51,343 nucleotides of DNA from Pseudomonas abyssi. GTDB lineage: Bacteria > Pseudomonadota > Gammaproteobacteria > Pseudomonadales > Pseudomonadaceae. Positions 36,514 to 46,100 of the stretch are shown here, in pieces. The translations under genes were made by a program, and so were the position numbers. The stretch spans positions 1 to 51,343 of the forward strand of contig NZ_NTMR01000031.1 of the NCBI RefSeq assembly GCF_002307495.1. The letters are read 5' to 3'. Numbering within the stretch: the stretch's first letter is position 1; each line of letters opens with the position of its first letter. The notes beneath the pieces were generated by a model. That model saw only the letters and a list, made by a program, of their open reading frames with translations, searched no databases and was not told the origin of the DNA.

Positions 36514-36639
36514 TAGTGTCAGAGCGCGGGCCTCGGCTGCGTCATGCCACCAGGTCGATCTGGTACACATACTCAGGGTAAGGCGTTACGCAGAGCGCAA
36601 GGGAGTGTGGCCGGGGAGGGTGTCTTACGGAGTACAAGT

Positions 36640-39600
36640 ATGCAGGGATCGCTGTTTGATCAGTCGCCATCCGGCGATGCTGAGTTGCCGCCCCCAGGGC
36701 GTATGCCGCTTAATCACGGAGGCCGTCAGGTTCATCGCACCCTGATGCCAGACCTTTTGGCTGATGGCGATGCACTAGTTGTAACCGGCTACAGCGGGCT
36801 CGACCAGCTCATACGCTTGGTAAGTCAACGAGGGGACGCTGCAGGTCAGCTCAGACTGTTGCTGGGCTCGGAACCCTCCTCAAGCAGCTCACAGGATTTT
36901 TCCCTGCACAATAGGAGTTTTGAGCAGGAAGTACGTTCTTATTGGCTCAGCAGAGGGATCTCTCTGCGCTTGAGCGGACAACTGATTCATTGCATTGAGT
37001 TGCTTCGGAATGGGCTCGTTTCAGTCCGCTATCCGGGGCCGGGGCCTCGTGTGCATGCTAAAATCTACTGTACGCAAGTGGCTGTTACCCTGGGTTCCAG
37101 CAACTTCACTGCACCGGGTCTGCACTCTCAGCATGAGGCCAACGCCCGTTTTACCCCCAAAGACGAGCCGCGGCGTTACCGAGAGATATGGCAATACGCT
37201 GAGTTTCTGTGGGAGCACGGTACCGATGCTAAGGGCGCTTTACTGGTGCTACTGGAAAATCTGCTGCGCTGTGTAACCTGGCGTGAAGCACTCGCTCGGG
37301 CCTGTGCCGAGCTGCTTGAGGGGAACTGGGCTGCCAGCTATCTGGAGTCTCTTGGACATTCCTCAGATGTCGCGCTCTGGCCTTCCCAGCGCAAGGGTAT
37401 CGGTCAGGCACTGTATCTCATCGAGACGGTGGGAGGCGTGTTGATCGCGGATGCGACTGGCTCGGGCAAGACCCGAATGGGCGTGCATCTACTGCGTGCC
37501 GTTTATGATCGGATCTGGTCAGCATCCCGTGGGCATAAAGGCCTGATTGCGATGGTGTGCCCGCCCTTGGTATTGGCCAGCTGGGAGCGCGAAAGCCTGC
37601 GTTGCTTCCTCCAGATCAATATTCGCTCTCATGGCGCATTGAGTCACTCCAGAGCAGGGGACGAGAGCGTCATCTCCGACCTGATGGTGCGGTCACAAAC
37701 CCTGGCGGTTGATGAGGCGCACAATTTCCTGAGCCAGACGTCTAACCGCTCTCGTCAATTGGTTCATAACCTGGCAGATCAGGTCGTGCTGTTTACAGCA
37801 ACCCCGTTCAATCGATCCGCCAGCGACCTGCTGCGTATGATCGACATTCTTGGTGCAGACAACTTCGATGATCAGGTGCTAGCCAGCCTGGAACGACTGA
37901 CGCGTCTGAAAGGCGGGTTGAGAGACGCGGCACCAGAGGATCTCGCGACGCTTAAGAGTGCGCTTGCCCGATTCATGGTGCGCCGCACCAAGAAGCAGCT
38001 CAATAGCATGGTCGATCTTGAACCGGACGCATACCGCTTGCCTACCGGCCGAGTTTGCCGATATCCGGAGCATCATTCGCAGGTCTACGAACTGAACGAA
38101 AGTGCTCATGACATCAAGCTTGCCGGAGAGATCCTGGCAATTGCCCGGTCATTGGTGGGCATAACGCATTTTGAAAAAGCTTTGTATCTGCCCGAGAGCC
38201 ATGCTCGATCCGGAATGAGTGCTGAGGCGTACCTGCAAATGCGGCTAAAATCCGCCAAGGGGCTTGCCTGTCATCATGTTATGGCCAGTTTGCGTTCATC
38301 TCGACTGGCCTTGTTCCGGCATATTCTTGGTGAGCGCGAGGCATTGCAACGGTTGCATCTGCAGCATGATCTTGCAGTGGAGGGCGATGATGCCACCGGC
38401 AATATGCGGGAGCGTATTACTGCTCTGCAGGGGCGTGTTCCTGAGAATCGTCTGGGCATCGACTTGCCTACATGGTTATCAGACCCGGAGGAGCATCGCC
38501 GGGAGTGCGAAGCGGAGGTAGGTCGTTACACCTATATCCTGATGCGCTTGGAGCGCATGAGCGACGGCAGGGAGCAACGTAAATGCCAGCTTTTACTTGG
38601 CCTGGCTCGGCAGCACGAGCAAGTCATTGCCTTCGATCATTTTCCTTTGACGTTACGTTATCTTCAGTACCTTATAGCGCGGCCGCATGGCGACAACCGT
38701 GTCGAGGTTTTGCTTGGGGTAGGGGGCAAGAAACGGCAGAACCAGGCGCTGCAGGCGCGACTCGATCCTGAGCGTGGGAAGGGGCGGGTGATCGCGCTGT
38801 GCAGCGATGCCTTGTCTGAGGGCGTTAACCTGCAGCGCGCCTCGGCAATGGTGCATCTGGATATGCCCAGCGTGGTGCGTTACGCCGAGCAGCGGGTCGG
38901 TCGCATAGACCGTATGGATAGCCCCCATGACAGCATCGAATGCTGGTGGCCCAGGGACGCCGATACCTTTGCTCTCAAGGCAGATGAGCGGTTTATTGCG
39001 CGCGTAGAGGATGTTGAGTCTTCGCTTGGCGGTAACTTGCAACTGCCCGATGCCCTGCTGGCCAACTCAGGACCAGAGCGGCTGATAACACCAGAGCAAC
39101 AGCAGCAGGAGCTTGAGGAGCGCGCATCTATTCCCTGGGACGGTGTTGAGGATGCATTCGCAGCGGTGCGAGGGCTGCTCGAAGGGGATCGAGCGATGCT
39201 GACGGCAGAGGACTACGCCATGGTTAGAGAAGAAACTCTGGCGGTCTTGTCCCGTGTCAGTCTGGTGAAGTCCGATCAACCGTGGCTATTTGTTTGTCTG
39301 GCCGGAGAGGCCAAAAGGGCGCCTCGCTGGGTGTTGATCGTTGATCAGCAGCCTAAGCCGTTGGTGCATTTGCCGGATATTGTCGAACAGCTGCGGCAAC
39401 GCTTGGGGCAGGGGCAGAAGGACCTCCCGCTCAGTCATGGTGCTGGGCGGCAACTTGAGCGCTTCCTCGTAAGGTTGTCTGAGCAGGAGCGGCTGTTGCT
39501 GCCGCAACGTAAACAGCGTGCACTGGATCAGATGCAGGATGTTATTTCGGTCTGGGCAAGCCGCAAGGGGTGGATTGAAAGCACTGGTCAGGCTGATGCT

Positions 39601-39894
39601 ATTCAGCGTTTGTTACAGACGCTCAAGCATAACCACATAGAAGGCTGCCCCGATTGGGCGCAGCTGGCAGACGCCTGGTTGGATCTCGTGCGGCCTACAT
39701 GGTTTGGCTATCTGAACAAGGTTGCTCGACGCTCACAGATTGTCCGCTTGCGTGACATTCGCAAGGCGCTACTCGCTGAGGCGTTGCCGGCTTCGACTAT
39801 CATCGAGCGGATCTCGGGCATCGCCCTGCGGCAAACTTGGGAAGAAAGAATTGTTGCGTGTGTGCTGGGTTACTCCGGCACACAGACGGAATAA
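36640..39894 (+). CDS. PLD-nuclease-like / SF2 helicase fusion, putative phage defence protein
   Basis: A 1084-residue protein. The N-terminal domain (~1-180) is phospholipase-D-like: H139-A-K141 in RVHAKIYC and GSSNFT at 152-157. A superfamily 2 (SNF2/RapA-like) helicase follows with Walker A ATGSGKT (272-278), D358-E-A-H361, the FTATPFNR motif III, and QRVGRIDR (751-758) as motif VI. A ~290-residue C-terminal region, Gln- and Leu-rich, is unassigned. I start at ATG 36640, which has GGAG eight bases upstream, rather than 36544. Such PLD-helicase fusions occur in defence islands (compare DrmC and DrmD of DISARM, here joined), but no DISARM partner is nearby. The neighbours are a Fic gene and the hsd/mcr operon. 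Confidence 0.75.
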   Translation: MQGSLFDQSPSGDAELPPPGRMPLNHGGRQVHRTLMPDLLADGDALVVTGYSGLDQLIRLVSQRGDAAGQLRLLLGSEPSSSSSQDFSLHNRSFEQEVRSYWLSRGISLRLSGQLIHCIELLRNGLVSVRYPGPGPRVHAKIYCTQVAVTLGSSNFTAPGLHSQHEANARFTPKDEPRRYREIWQYAEFLWEHGTDAKGALLVLLENLLRCVTWREALARACAELLEGNWAASYLESLGHSSDVALWPSQRKGIGQALYLIETVGGVLIADATGSGKTRMGVHLLRAVYDRIWSASRGHKGLIAMVCPPLVLASWERESLRCFLQINIRSHGALSHSRAGDESVISDLMVRSQTLAVDEAHNFLSQTSNRSRQLVHNLADQVVLFTATPFNRSASDLLRMIDILGADNFDDQVLASLERLTRLKGGLRDAAPEDLATLKSALARFMVRRTKKQLNSMVDLEPDAYRLPTGRVCRYPEHHSQVYELNESAHDIKLAGEILAIARSLVGITHFEKALYLPESHARSGMSAEAYLQMRLKSAKGLACHHVMASLRSSRLALFRHILGEREALQRLHLQHDLAVEGDDATGNMRERITALQGRVPENRLGIDLPTWLSDPEEHRRECEAEVGRYTYILMRLERMSDGREQRKCQLLLGLARQHEQVIAFDHFPLTLRYLQYLIARPHGDNRVEVLLGVGGKKRQNQALQARLDPERGKGRVIALCSDALSEGVNLQRASAMVHLDMPSVVRYAEQRVGRIDRMDSPHDSIECWWPRDADTFALKADERFIARVEDVESSLGGNLQLPDALLANSGPERLITPEQQQQELEERASIPWDGVEDAFAAVRGLLEGDRAMLTAEDYAMVREETLAVLSRVSLVKSDQPWLFVCLAGEAKRAPRWVLIVDQQPKPLVHLPDIVEQLRQRLGQGQKDLPLSHGAGRQLERFLVRLSEQERLLLPQRKQRALDQMQDVISVWASRKGWIESTGQADAIQRLLQTLKHNHIEGCPDWAQLADAWLDLVRPTWFGYLNKVARRSQIVRLRDIRKALLAEALPASTIIERISGIALRQTWEERIVACVLGYSGTQTE

Positions 39895-39962
39895 GGTAAC
39901 TAGTGCCCTGTCTGCTTAGGCGAATTACGTCAGACCTGCCTGAAAACTTGACCTGTATGCAT

Positions 39963-40145
39963 GACCATTATTGGTCTGTCAGCTAACGCGACATATCATC
40001 CAACTGTGCCCGCTTGGAGTGGGCAGGGATGGAACCCCTTGGTCATGGATGACCGACTCTGTTTCAGCGTCTCCGGCAAAAACACCGCGGGAGACAACAA
40101 CCGCTTTACCCCGTGACTGTCGCTGGCTAAAGTGATGGCCATCAC
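39963..40145. other. Row of five short hairpins before hsdM
   Basis: In the 372-base gap 39895-40266 five short stems follow one another: GACCA/TGGTC (39963-39976), TGCCC/GGGCA (40007-40025), GGTCA/TGACC (40041-40054), GTCTCC/GGAGAC (40069-40095) and the palindrome GTGATGGCCATCAC (40132-40145). This may be a structured leader or small RNA, or a set of operators controlling the hsd/mcr operon. No open frame of note lies here. Confidence 0.35.
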
Positions 40146-40266
40146 ACTTCGCCGCAGGTCATCAGGGATGGACCGCTCGATGCTACCTGCTTCGCTCCTC
40201 CCTGCTTGCCTCCGGTAATCCGCGTTGTTTCAAGGCCGCCGTAGCGTGGCTTGCAGGAGTTTTGTT

Positions 40267-42180
40267 ATGCATGATCAGGCCCGCCTGTCGCAGTCGCTGT
40301 TGGCTTTGGTGCCGGTCGATGGTTCCAGCATTGGCAACCAGTCGTTGTTCGAGCAGTTGAGTGCTGCCTTTCCTGATCTGTCTCAGGCTGCTTTTGTCGA
40401 GGCGCGTGATGCGTTGATTGCGCAGGGCGTGCTGCAGAAGGGGCGAGGGCGTGGTGGTTCGGTCAAGCGCAGTGAGGCCGAAGGCAGCGCTGTGGCGGCA
40501 AAGCCAGCTGCAGTAAAGAAACCGGCACGCAGCACTGAGAAAGCCGCAGTAAGCAGCATGGATGACCTGAAGAAGACCCTTTGGGCCACCGCCGATAAGC
40601 TGCGCGCCAATATGGACGCTGCTGAGTACAAGCACATCGTGCTTGGGCTGATCTTCCTCAAGTACATTTCCGACAGCTTCGCCAGCCGCCGCGCCGAGTT
40701 GGAGCGCAAGCTGACCGATGAAAGCGATGACTACTATCTGGGTGATGACGACCCCGAGTTGCTGGCCGCCGAGCTGGAAGACCGCGATTATTACCGCGAG
40801 GTCAACGTGTTCTGGGTGCCGGAAGTGGCACGCTGGGAGTCGATCCGCTCAGCTGCCAAGCAGGCGGACATCGGCAAGCGCATTGATGATGCGCTGGCGG
40901 CCATTGAGGCAGAAAACCCGCGCCTGAAGAACATTCTCGACAAGCGTTACGCCCGCGCCCAACTGCCGGACGGCAAGCTGGGCGAGTTAGTGGATCTGGT
41001 CTCGACCATCGGCTTTGGTGACGACACCGGCAAGGCGCGCGATCTGCTGGGACAGGTGTACGAATACTTCCTCGGCCAGTTCGCCAGTGCCGAGGGAAAA
41101 AAGGGCGGGCAGTTCTATACGCCGGCCAGCATCGTGAAAACCCTGGTGGCGGTGCTCAACCCTCACCACGGCAAGGTCTACGACCCTTGCTGCGGCTCGG
41201 GCGGCATGTTTGTGCAGTCCGAGAAGTTCATCGAGGCTCACGGCGGCAAGCTGGGCGATGTGTCCATCTACGGCCAGGAGTCCAACCCCACAACCTGGCG
41301 CCTGGCGGCGATGAACCTGGCCATTCGTGGTATCGACTTCAATCTGGGCAAGGAGCCGGCGGATACCTTTATCCGCAATCAGCACGCTGACCTGCGTGCC
41401 GACTTTGTATTGGCCAACCCGCCGTTCAATATCAGTGACTGGTGGCACGGCAGCCTGGAAGGGGACCCGCGCTGGGTCTATGGCACCCCGCCGCAGGGCA
41501 ACGCCAACTACGCCTGGCTGCAACACATGCTCTACCACCTCAAGCCCAATGGCCGCGCCGGTATCGTGTTGGCCAACGGCTCTATGAGCTCCAGCCAGAA
41601 CAGCGAAGGTGACATCCGCAAAGCCATGGTCGAGGCCGATGTGGTGGAAGTGATGGTCGCCTTGCCCGGCCAGCTGTTTTTCAACACCCAGATTCCCGCC
41701 TGCCTGTGGTTCCTCGCTAAGGACAAACGCCACAGCCAAAGCCCCGGCGGCGTCGACCGCAGCGAGCAGGTGCTGTTTATCGATGCCCGCAAGCTCGGCA
41801 CCAGCGTCAGCCGCGTGCAGATTGAGCTGACCGATGCCGATATTGAGCGCATCGCCCAAACCGTCGCCGCCTGGCGCGGCGAAACCCTCGATGCGCCGGA
41901 CTCCACCTCCCGTCATTCCCGCGAAGGCGGGAATCCAGTAGCAGCCTACGAGGACATCCCCGGCTTCTGCCGCAGCGTCACCCTCGCAGAAATCGCCGAG
42001 CATGGCCATGTACTCACTCCCGGTCGTTATGTCGGTGCCGAAGAGGTGGAAGACGACGACGAAGCTTTTACCGAGAAGATGCAGCGGCTGACCAAGCAGT
42101 TGGGTGAGCAAATGAAGAAGGGCTCGGAACTCGACCTGATGATCCGGCAGAAGCTGGGGGGGCTGGGGTATGAGTTCTGA
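40267..42180 (+). CDS. hsdM: Type I restriction-modification system methyltransferase subunit HsdM
   Basis: A 637-residue N6-adenine DNA methyltransferase subunit. Residues ~1-75 form an extra winged-helix-like domain joined by an Ala/Lys-rich linker. The HsdM helical domain (~95-240) and the SAM-binding core follow, with DPCCGSGG at 306-313 and the catalytic NPPF at 384-387. I use the ATG at 40267, which has AGGAG before it. Near the end of the core, codons 549-557 are formed by a dRS3-like repeat. It overlaps hsdS by 11 bases and methylates the HsdS-defined site to protect host DNA. Confidence 0.95.
   Translation: MHDQARLSQSLLALVPVDGSSIGNQSLFEQLSAAFPDLSQAAFVEARDALIAQGVLQKGRGRGGSVKRSEAEGSAVAAKPAAVKKPARSTEKAAVSSMDDLKKTLWATADKLRANMDAAEYKHIVLGLIFLKYISDSFASRRAELERKLTDESDDYYLGDDDPELLAAELEDRDYYREVNVFWVPEVARWESIRSAAKQADIGKRIDDALAAIEAENPRLKNILDKRYARAQLPDGKLGELVDLVSTIGFGDDTGKARDLLGQVYEYFLGQFASAEGKKGGQFYTPASIVKTLVAVLNPHHGKVYDPCCGSGGMFVQSEKFIEAHGGKLGDVSIYGQESNPTTWRLAAMNLAIRGIDFNLGKEPADTFIRNQHADLRADFVLANPPFNISDWWHGSLEGDPRWVYGTPPQGNANYAWLQHMLYHLKPNGRAGIVLANGSMSSSQNSEGDIRKAMVEADVVEVMVALPGQLFFNTQIPACLWFLAKDKRHSQSPGGVDRSEQVLFIDARKLGTSVSRVQIELTDADIERIAQTVAAWRGETLDAPDSTSRHSREGGNPVAAYEDIPGFCRSVTLAEIAEHGHVLTPGRYVGAEEVEDDDEAFTEKMQRLTKQLGEQMKKGSELDLMIRQKLGGLGYEF
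41915..41934. repeat. dRS3-like repeat inside the hsdM coding region
   Basis: ATTCCCGCGAAGGCGGGAAT matches the pattern ATTCCC-N8-GGGAAT of the dispersed dRS3-type repeats, which filamentous phages use as targets in Neisseria. Here it is read in frame and adds residues like RHSREGGNP to HsdM. Confidence 0.7.
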
Positions 42181-43549
42181 GTATGGTTTTGTTCCGCTTC
42201 GGGACTTAAGTGTCCGTATCACGAAGGGAACTACGCCTACAAAAGGGGAGGGCTTTGTTACGCAAGGAGTCAACTACATCAAATCTGAGTCCATCACTTC
42301 TGATGGCTCAATTGATGCATCTAAATTTGCATTCATAGATGCGGAGACCCACGACAAACTCTCTCGCTCAAAGCTTCGTGCTGGTAATGTCTTGTTCTCT
42401 ATGGCAGGCGTTTATCTTGGTAAGTCTGCCGTTGTTTTGCCAGAGCATTTGCCTGCGAATACAAATCAGGCAGTTGGTATCGTTACGCTTGATGAGTCGA
42501 AAGCTGATCCTTACTTTATTCACTATGCACTGCAGTCTCCCGCCTGTCGTGCTTGGGTATTACGCTCAGCCGCACAATCCGCGCAGCCGAACTTTAATCT
42601 TCAAGAAATTGGAGAATTGAAAATTCCCGCATTTCCTCTTGCGTTGCAAAAGGAAGTTGCGGGTGTGTTGCGTATGCTCGACGACCGCATCACCCTGCTA
42701 CGCGAAACCAACGCCACCCTGGAAGCCATCGCCCAGGCGCTGTTCAAATCCTGGTTCGTCGATTTTGCCCCCGTGCGCGCCAAGACCGAAGGTCGCCAGC
42801 CGGAAGGCGCTATACAGGGAAGTATGAGTGCCGCTGAAGGCAGGATGCCGAAAGCGGCCATGGACGCCACCACCGCCGCTCTGTTCCCCGATAGCTTCGA
42901 AGAGTCCGAACTGGGCTTGGTGCCGAAGGGGTGGCAAGTTTTGCCAATTGGTGATGCTGTTGATTGCGTTGGTGGTGGTACGCCGGACACGAGAAACGAA
43001 GACTTCTGGCAGCCAGGGGAGTTCTGCTGGTCGTCCCCCAAGGATTTGTCGAGCCTTGGAACGCCGGTCTTGCTATCGACTGAGCGGAAATTGTCCCTTC
43101 GTGGTTTGGCGAAGGTGAGTTCTGGCTTGCTGCCAAGCGGCACGCTGCTGATGTCTTCCCGAGCCCCCATTGGCTATCTGGCTATCACTCAAATACCGCT
43201 GGCTATAAATCAGGGCTATATCGCGATGCCTCCGGGCGGAAGGCTACCTCCGCTATATCTGCTTTTCTGGTGCCGTGAGAATCTGGACGTGATCAAGGGC
43301 CGCGCAAATGGCTCAACTTTTATGGAAATCAGCAAGAAAGCTTTTAGGCCAATACCGGTGTTGGCCCCAGCTTCTGAGGTAATTGAGGCATTCCAGTCCG
43401 TTATTGATCCTCTGTTTGAGCGATTGGTAGCCAATGAGCGCCAAGCCCAATCCCTCACCCAACTCCGCGACACCCTTTTACCCCGCCTGATCTCCGGCCA
43501 ACTGCGCTTGCCGGACACAGTAAAAAGCGAAACACCTTATGTTGACTAA
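42170..43549 (+). CDS. hsdS: Type I specificity subunit HsdS
   Basis: A 459-residue specificity subunit with two target recognition domains (~1-150 and ~245-385). These are separated by a conserved helix ([20 protein letters not shown], then [20 protein letters not shown]) and closed by a second helix ([20 protein letters not shown]). Each domain reads one half of the bipartite target. The DNA for the first domain (about 42180-42650) is clearly more AT-rich than the surroundings, a sign of domain exchange. The recognition sequence cannot be predicted by eye. Confidence 0.95.
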   Translation: MSSEYGFVPLRDLSVRITKGTTPTKGEGFVTQGVNYIKSESITSDGSIDASKFAFIDAETHDKLSRSKLRAGNVLFSMAGVYLGKSAVVLPEHLPANTNQAVGIVTLDESKADPYFIHYALQSPACRAWVLRSAAQSAQPNFNLQEIGELKIPAFPLALQKEVAGVLRMLDDRITLLRETNATLEAIAQALFKSWFVDFAPVRAKTEGRQPEGAIQGSMSAAEGRMPKAAMDATTAALFPDSFEESELGLVPKGWQVLPIGDAVDCVGGGTPDTRNEDFWQPGEFCWSSPKDLSSLGTPVLLSTERKLSLRGLAKVSSGLLPSGTLLMSSRAPIGYLAITQIPLAINQGYIAMPPGGRLPPLYLLFWCRENLDVIKGRANGSTFMEISKKAFRPIPVLAPASEVIEAFQSVIDPLFERLVANERQAQSLTQLRDTLLPRLISGQLRLPDTVKSETPYVD

Positions 43550-46100
43550 CGAATATTTAGACAAAGTCTGCTCCGCACGTGAAGGCGAGGAAGATATCAG
43601 GCGCTGGGTTCAAATGGTGCTTGAGGCGATTGTTGCCCGTTATCCTGATGTGGATATTTATCCAGTTTCTCTACGGTCGAGAAAATACACTGGACTCGGC
43701 TTTGGCTGTAAATCAGGTAGCAAAGCGAGTCACGTGGCTCTTGGTTTAGCTGTTTTTCCTGACAGGGTTCGGCTGGGCCCTAAGCGAAAAACGCCTCTTC
43801 GCAAGGCGCTTGAGGCTGCGGGTAGAACGGACTTGATTGTGTCAAAACAGGACAAACTTGCTGACAGGGCGGCCGTAGACGACTGGTTAAGCACGCTGGA
43901 AGGCGCGCTCGGTCAGCCTTTTGTTGACGCGATGAAAGGCAACTCACGGCGGCCAGAGGACTTTCCTGTTCCTGAATTGGATGACAGCGAAGATGGTAGC
44001 GCTCAGTCAGGCGCCATTGAGGGATACCCGGACAGGCGAGTAACTGAATTGCTTCGGAAGGGAAGCGAAGAGGATAAAGCCTGGTTCTGGACGCTCATTA
44101 GTACACTGCGCCAGCGCTTTCCAACAGCAGACCACTACACAGTGAACCTTGACCCTACCGACGTGCGCGTGGGGAGCAAGGCCAGGGCGGAGAAGAGTGG
44201 CAAGGTCGCGTTCCGCATCCGCTGGAGTAAAGACGGGTTTACCTGTGATGCGCGTGATTTGAAGAACCATTTGGCGTTGCTGCAAAGCCAGGGCATAGAA
44301 GAGCAGATCAACTCAAGAGTGCAGGTGGATCAGCCCCAGATCAACGCGTGGCTGGATGCTGTGATTAACGCGGTGTCTTTGGAAGCGCTGCCATTGGAAG
44401 GAGAAGGGCGTATGCCACGCGACTATGAAAACAATGAATCGCAGAGCAATGATGCAGGGGAGAGCACTGCGCACAACGGCGGCAGTACAGGACTACCGCC
44501 ACTCAACCAGATCCTGTTCGGCCCGCCCGGCACCGGCAAGACCTACAACACCATCAACGAAGCGCTGAAGATTCTGGCGCCGCAGTTTTGGGAGCAGAAC
44601 AGTGGTGACGACCCCGACTCGCGCAAACGCTTGAAAGAGGCGTTCGATGAGCTTGTTGACAAGGAGCGTATCCGCTTTGTGACCTTTCATCAGAGCTTCA
44701 GCTATGAGGACTTTGTGGAAGGTCTGCGCGCTCGCACGGATGAGACAACTGGCCAGTTGCGTTATGACGTGGTGGATGGGGTGTTTAAGTCACTCTGTGA
44801 GGCTGCTGCGTCCAAGGTAACTCAACAGGCTGATGCGCCTGCTGGAGTCGGTGCGCGACGTGTTTGGAAAATGTCGCTGGGTAATACGCTGGGCGATGAC
44901 GCCAGCATTTTCCAAGAGTGTATCGACGGTGGGTACGTTCTGCTCGGCTATGGTGGCGGAATCAACTTTGCGGGCTGCGCTAACCGGCAGCAGGTTCAGG
45001 CGCGCTTTGCGGATAACAATGTGTTGCCAGACAACCCAGTGACCGATTACGGCATCACTAGCGTGACAGCCTTTGTGGCCAAGATGAAAGTCGGTGACCT
45101 GATTGTCGTGTCGGATGGCAACTTTAAGTTCCGGGCTATCGGAGAGGTGACAGGCAACTACGAGTTCAAGCCGCATAACGAGTTTGACGATGGTTATTCG
45201 CAACTGCGGGCGGTGAAGTGGCTGCGACATTACCAACCTTCTCTGCCTCACTCGGAACTGCTGAATGGGCAGTTCAGCCAGATGACCTTATACGAATTGC
45301 GCGCGCCAACGCTCAATAAGGAGAAGCTGGAGCAGCTGCTGGGCGCCGGCGTTCCGGAGGGTAGGGCAGAGAATGATGCTCGGGTGCTGATCATTGACGA
45401 AATCAACCGAGGTAGCGTTTCTCGCATCTTCGGTGAGCTTATCACGTTGATCGAAGAGAGCAAGCGAGCGGGGAGAGCCGAGGCGCTCTCTATTGTTTTG
45501 CCGTACTCCCAGACGCGATTCAGCGTGCCGGATAACCTTTACATCATCGGCACCATGAACACCGCCGACCGCTCCTTGGCCGGGCTGGACATCGCCTTGC
45601 GCCGTCGCTTTGCGTTCAAGGAAATGCCACCCAAGCTTAAGCCGCTGGATGGTGTTCAAGTGGCCGGCGTCAGTGTTCGTAAACTGCTGAAAGTGATGAA
45701 TCAGCGCATCGAAGTACTTCTGGATCGCGATCATTGCCTGGGGCATGCGTACTTCATGCCGTTGAAAGAAGACGGTCTGACAGAGGAGCAGAAGCTGGCG
45801 CGGCTGGAGCTGATCTTCCGCAATCAGATACTGCCTCTGCTGCAGGAGTACTTCTTCGAAGACTGGCAGCGCATTTGTTGGGTGTTGAACGATCATCGCA
45901 AGCCTGATTTAGACCGTTTTGTGGGCCAAGTCGAGCAGGATGTCGCTGAGTTGTTTGGCGTCGCCAACGTGCCTGTGCAAGGTGGTGTCTGGCGTATCAA
46001 CGACGAGGCTTTTAAGCGTGCTTCTGCCTATGCCGGCATCATTGCTGCTAATTACAAGGGTGAGGCCTCAACGGATGAACCAGAGGAGGCGGATGCGTGA
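43539..46100 (+). CDS. mcrB: McrB-type GTPase/AAA+ motor with inserted EVE/PUA-like domain
   Basis: An 853-residue McrB. The N-terminal half (~1-310) carries what look like two related DNA-binding-type units (around WVQMVLEAIVARYPDVDIYP and WFWTLISTLRQRFPTADHYT). The AAA+ core has Walker A GPPGTGKT (328-335), Walker B LIIDEINR (617-624) and the McrB signature MNTADRS (673-679). Between the FHQSFSYEDFVEG region and Walker B sits an extra segment (~439-600; VWKMSLGNTLGDDASIFQEC, then KVGDLIVVSDG and AIGEVTGNYEF) resembling an EVE/PUA-like modified-base reader. It overlaps hsdS and mcrC. It drives McrC to cut modified DNA. Confidence 0.92.
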   Translation: MLTNEYLDKVCSAREGEEDIRRWVQMVLEAIVARYPDVDIYPVSLRSRKYTGLGFGCKSGSKASHVALGLAVFPDRVRLGPKRKTPLRKALEAAGRTDLIVSKQDKLADRAAVDDWLSTLEGALGQPFVDAMKGNSRRPEDFPVPELDDSEDGSAQSGAIEGYPDRRVTELLRKGSEEDKAWFWTLISTLRQRFPTADHYTVNLDPTDVRVGSKARAEKSGKVAFRIRWSKDGFTCDARDLKNHLALLQSQGIEEQINSRVQVDQPQINAWLDAVINAVSLEALPLEGEGRMPRDYENNESQSNDAGESTAHNGGSTGLPPLNQILFGPPGTGKTYNTINEALKILAPQFWEQNSGDDPDSRKRLKEAFDELVDKERIRFVTFHQSFSYEDFVEGLRARTDETTGQLRYDVVDGVFKSLCEAAASKVTQQADAPAGVGARRVWKMSLGNTLGDDASIFQECIDGGYVLLGYGGGINFAGCANRQQVQARFADNNVLPDNPVTDYGITSVTAFVAKMKVGDLIVVSDGNFKFRAIGEVTGNYEFKPHNEFDDGYSQLRAVKWLRHYQPSLPHSELLNGQFSQMTLYELRAPTLNKEKLEQLLGAGVPEGRAENDARVLIIDEINRGSVSRIFGELITLIEESKRAGRAEALSIVLPYSQTRFSVPDNLYIIGTMNTADRSLAGLDIALRRRFAFKEMPPKLKPLDGVQVAGVSVRKLLKVMNQRIEVLLDRDHCLGHAYFMPLKEDGLTEEQKLARLELIFRNQILPLLQEYFFEDWQRICWVLNDHRKPDLDRFVGQVEQDVAELFGVANVPVQGGVWRINDEAFKRASAYAGIIAANYKGEASTDEPEEADA

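Noticed and set aside
35524..39894. A DISARM locus
   Set aside because: No drmA/drmB (DUF1998) genes or the DISARM methyltransferase are present; only domain-level similarity to DrmC and DrmD exists.
40987..42273. A 428-codon open frame on the minus strand opposite hsdM
   Set aside because: It mirrors the strongly supported hsdM in a GC-rich region. It has no ribosome site and reads as low-complexity His/Asp/Gly-rich sequence without family motifs.
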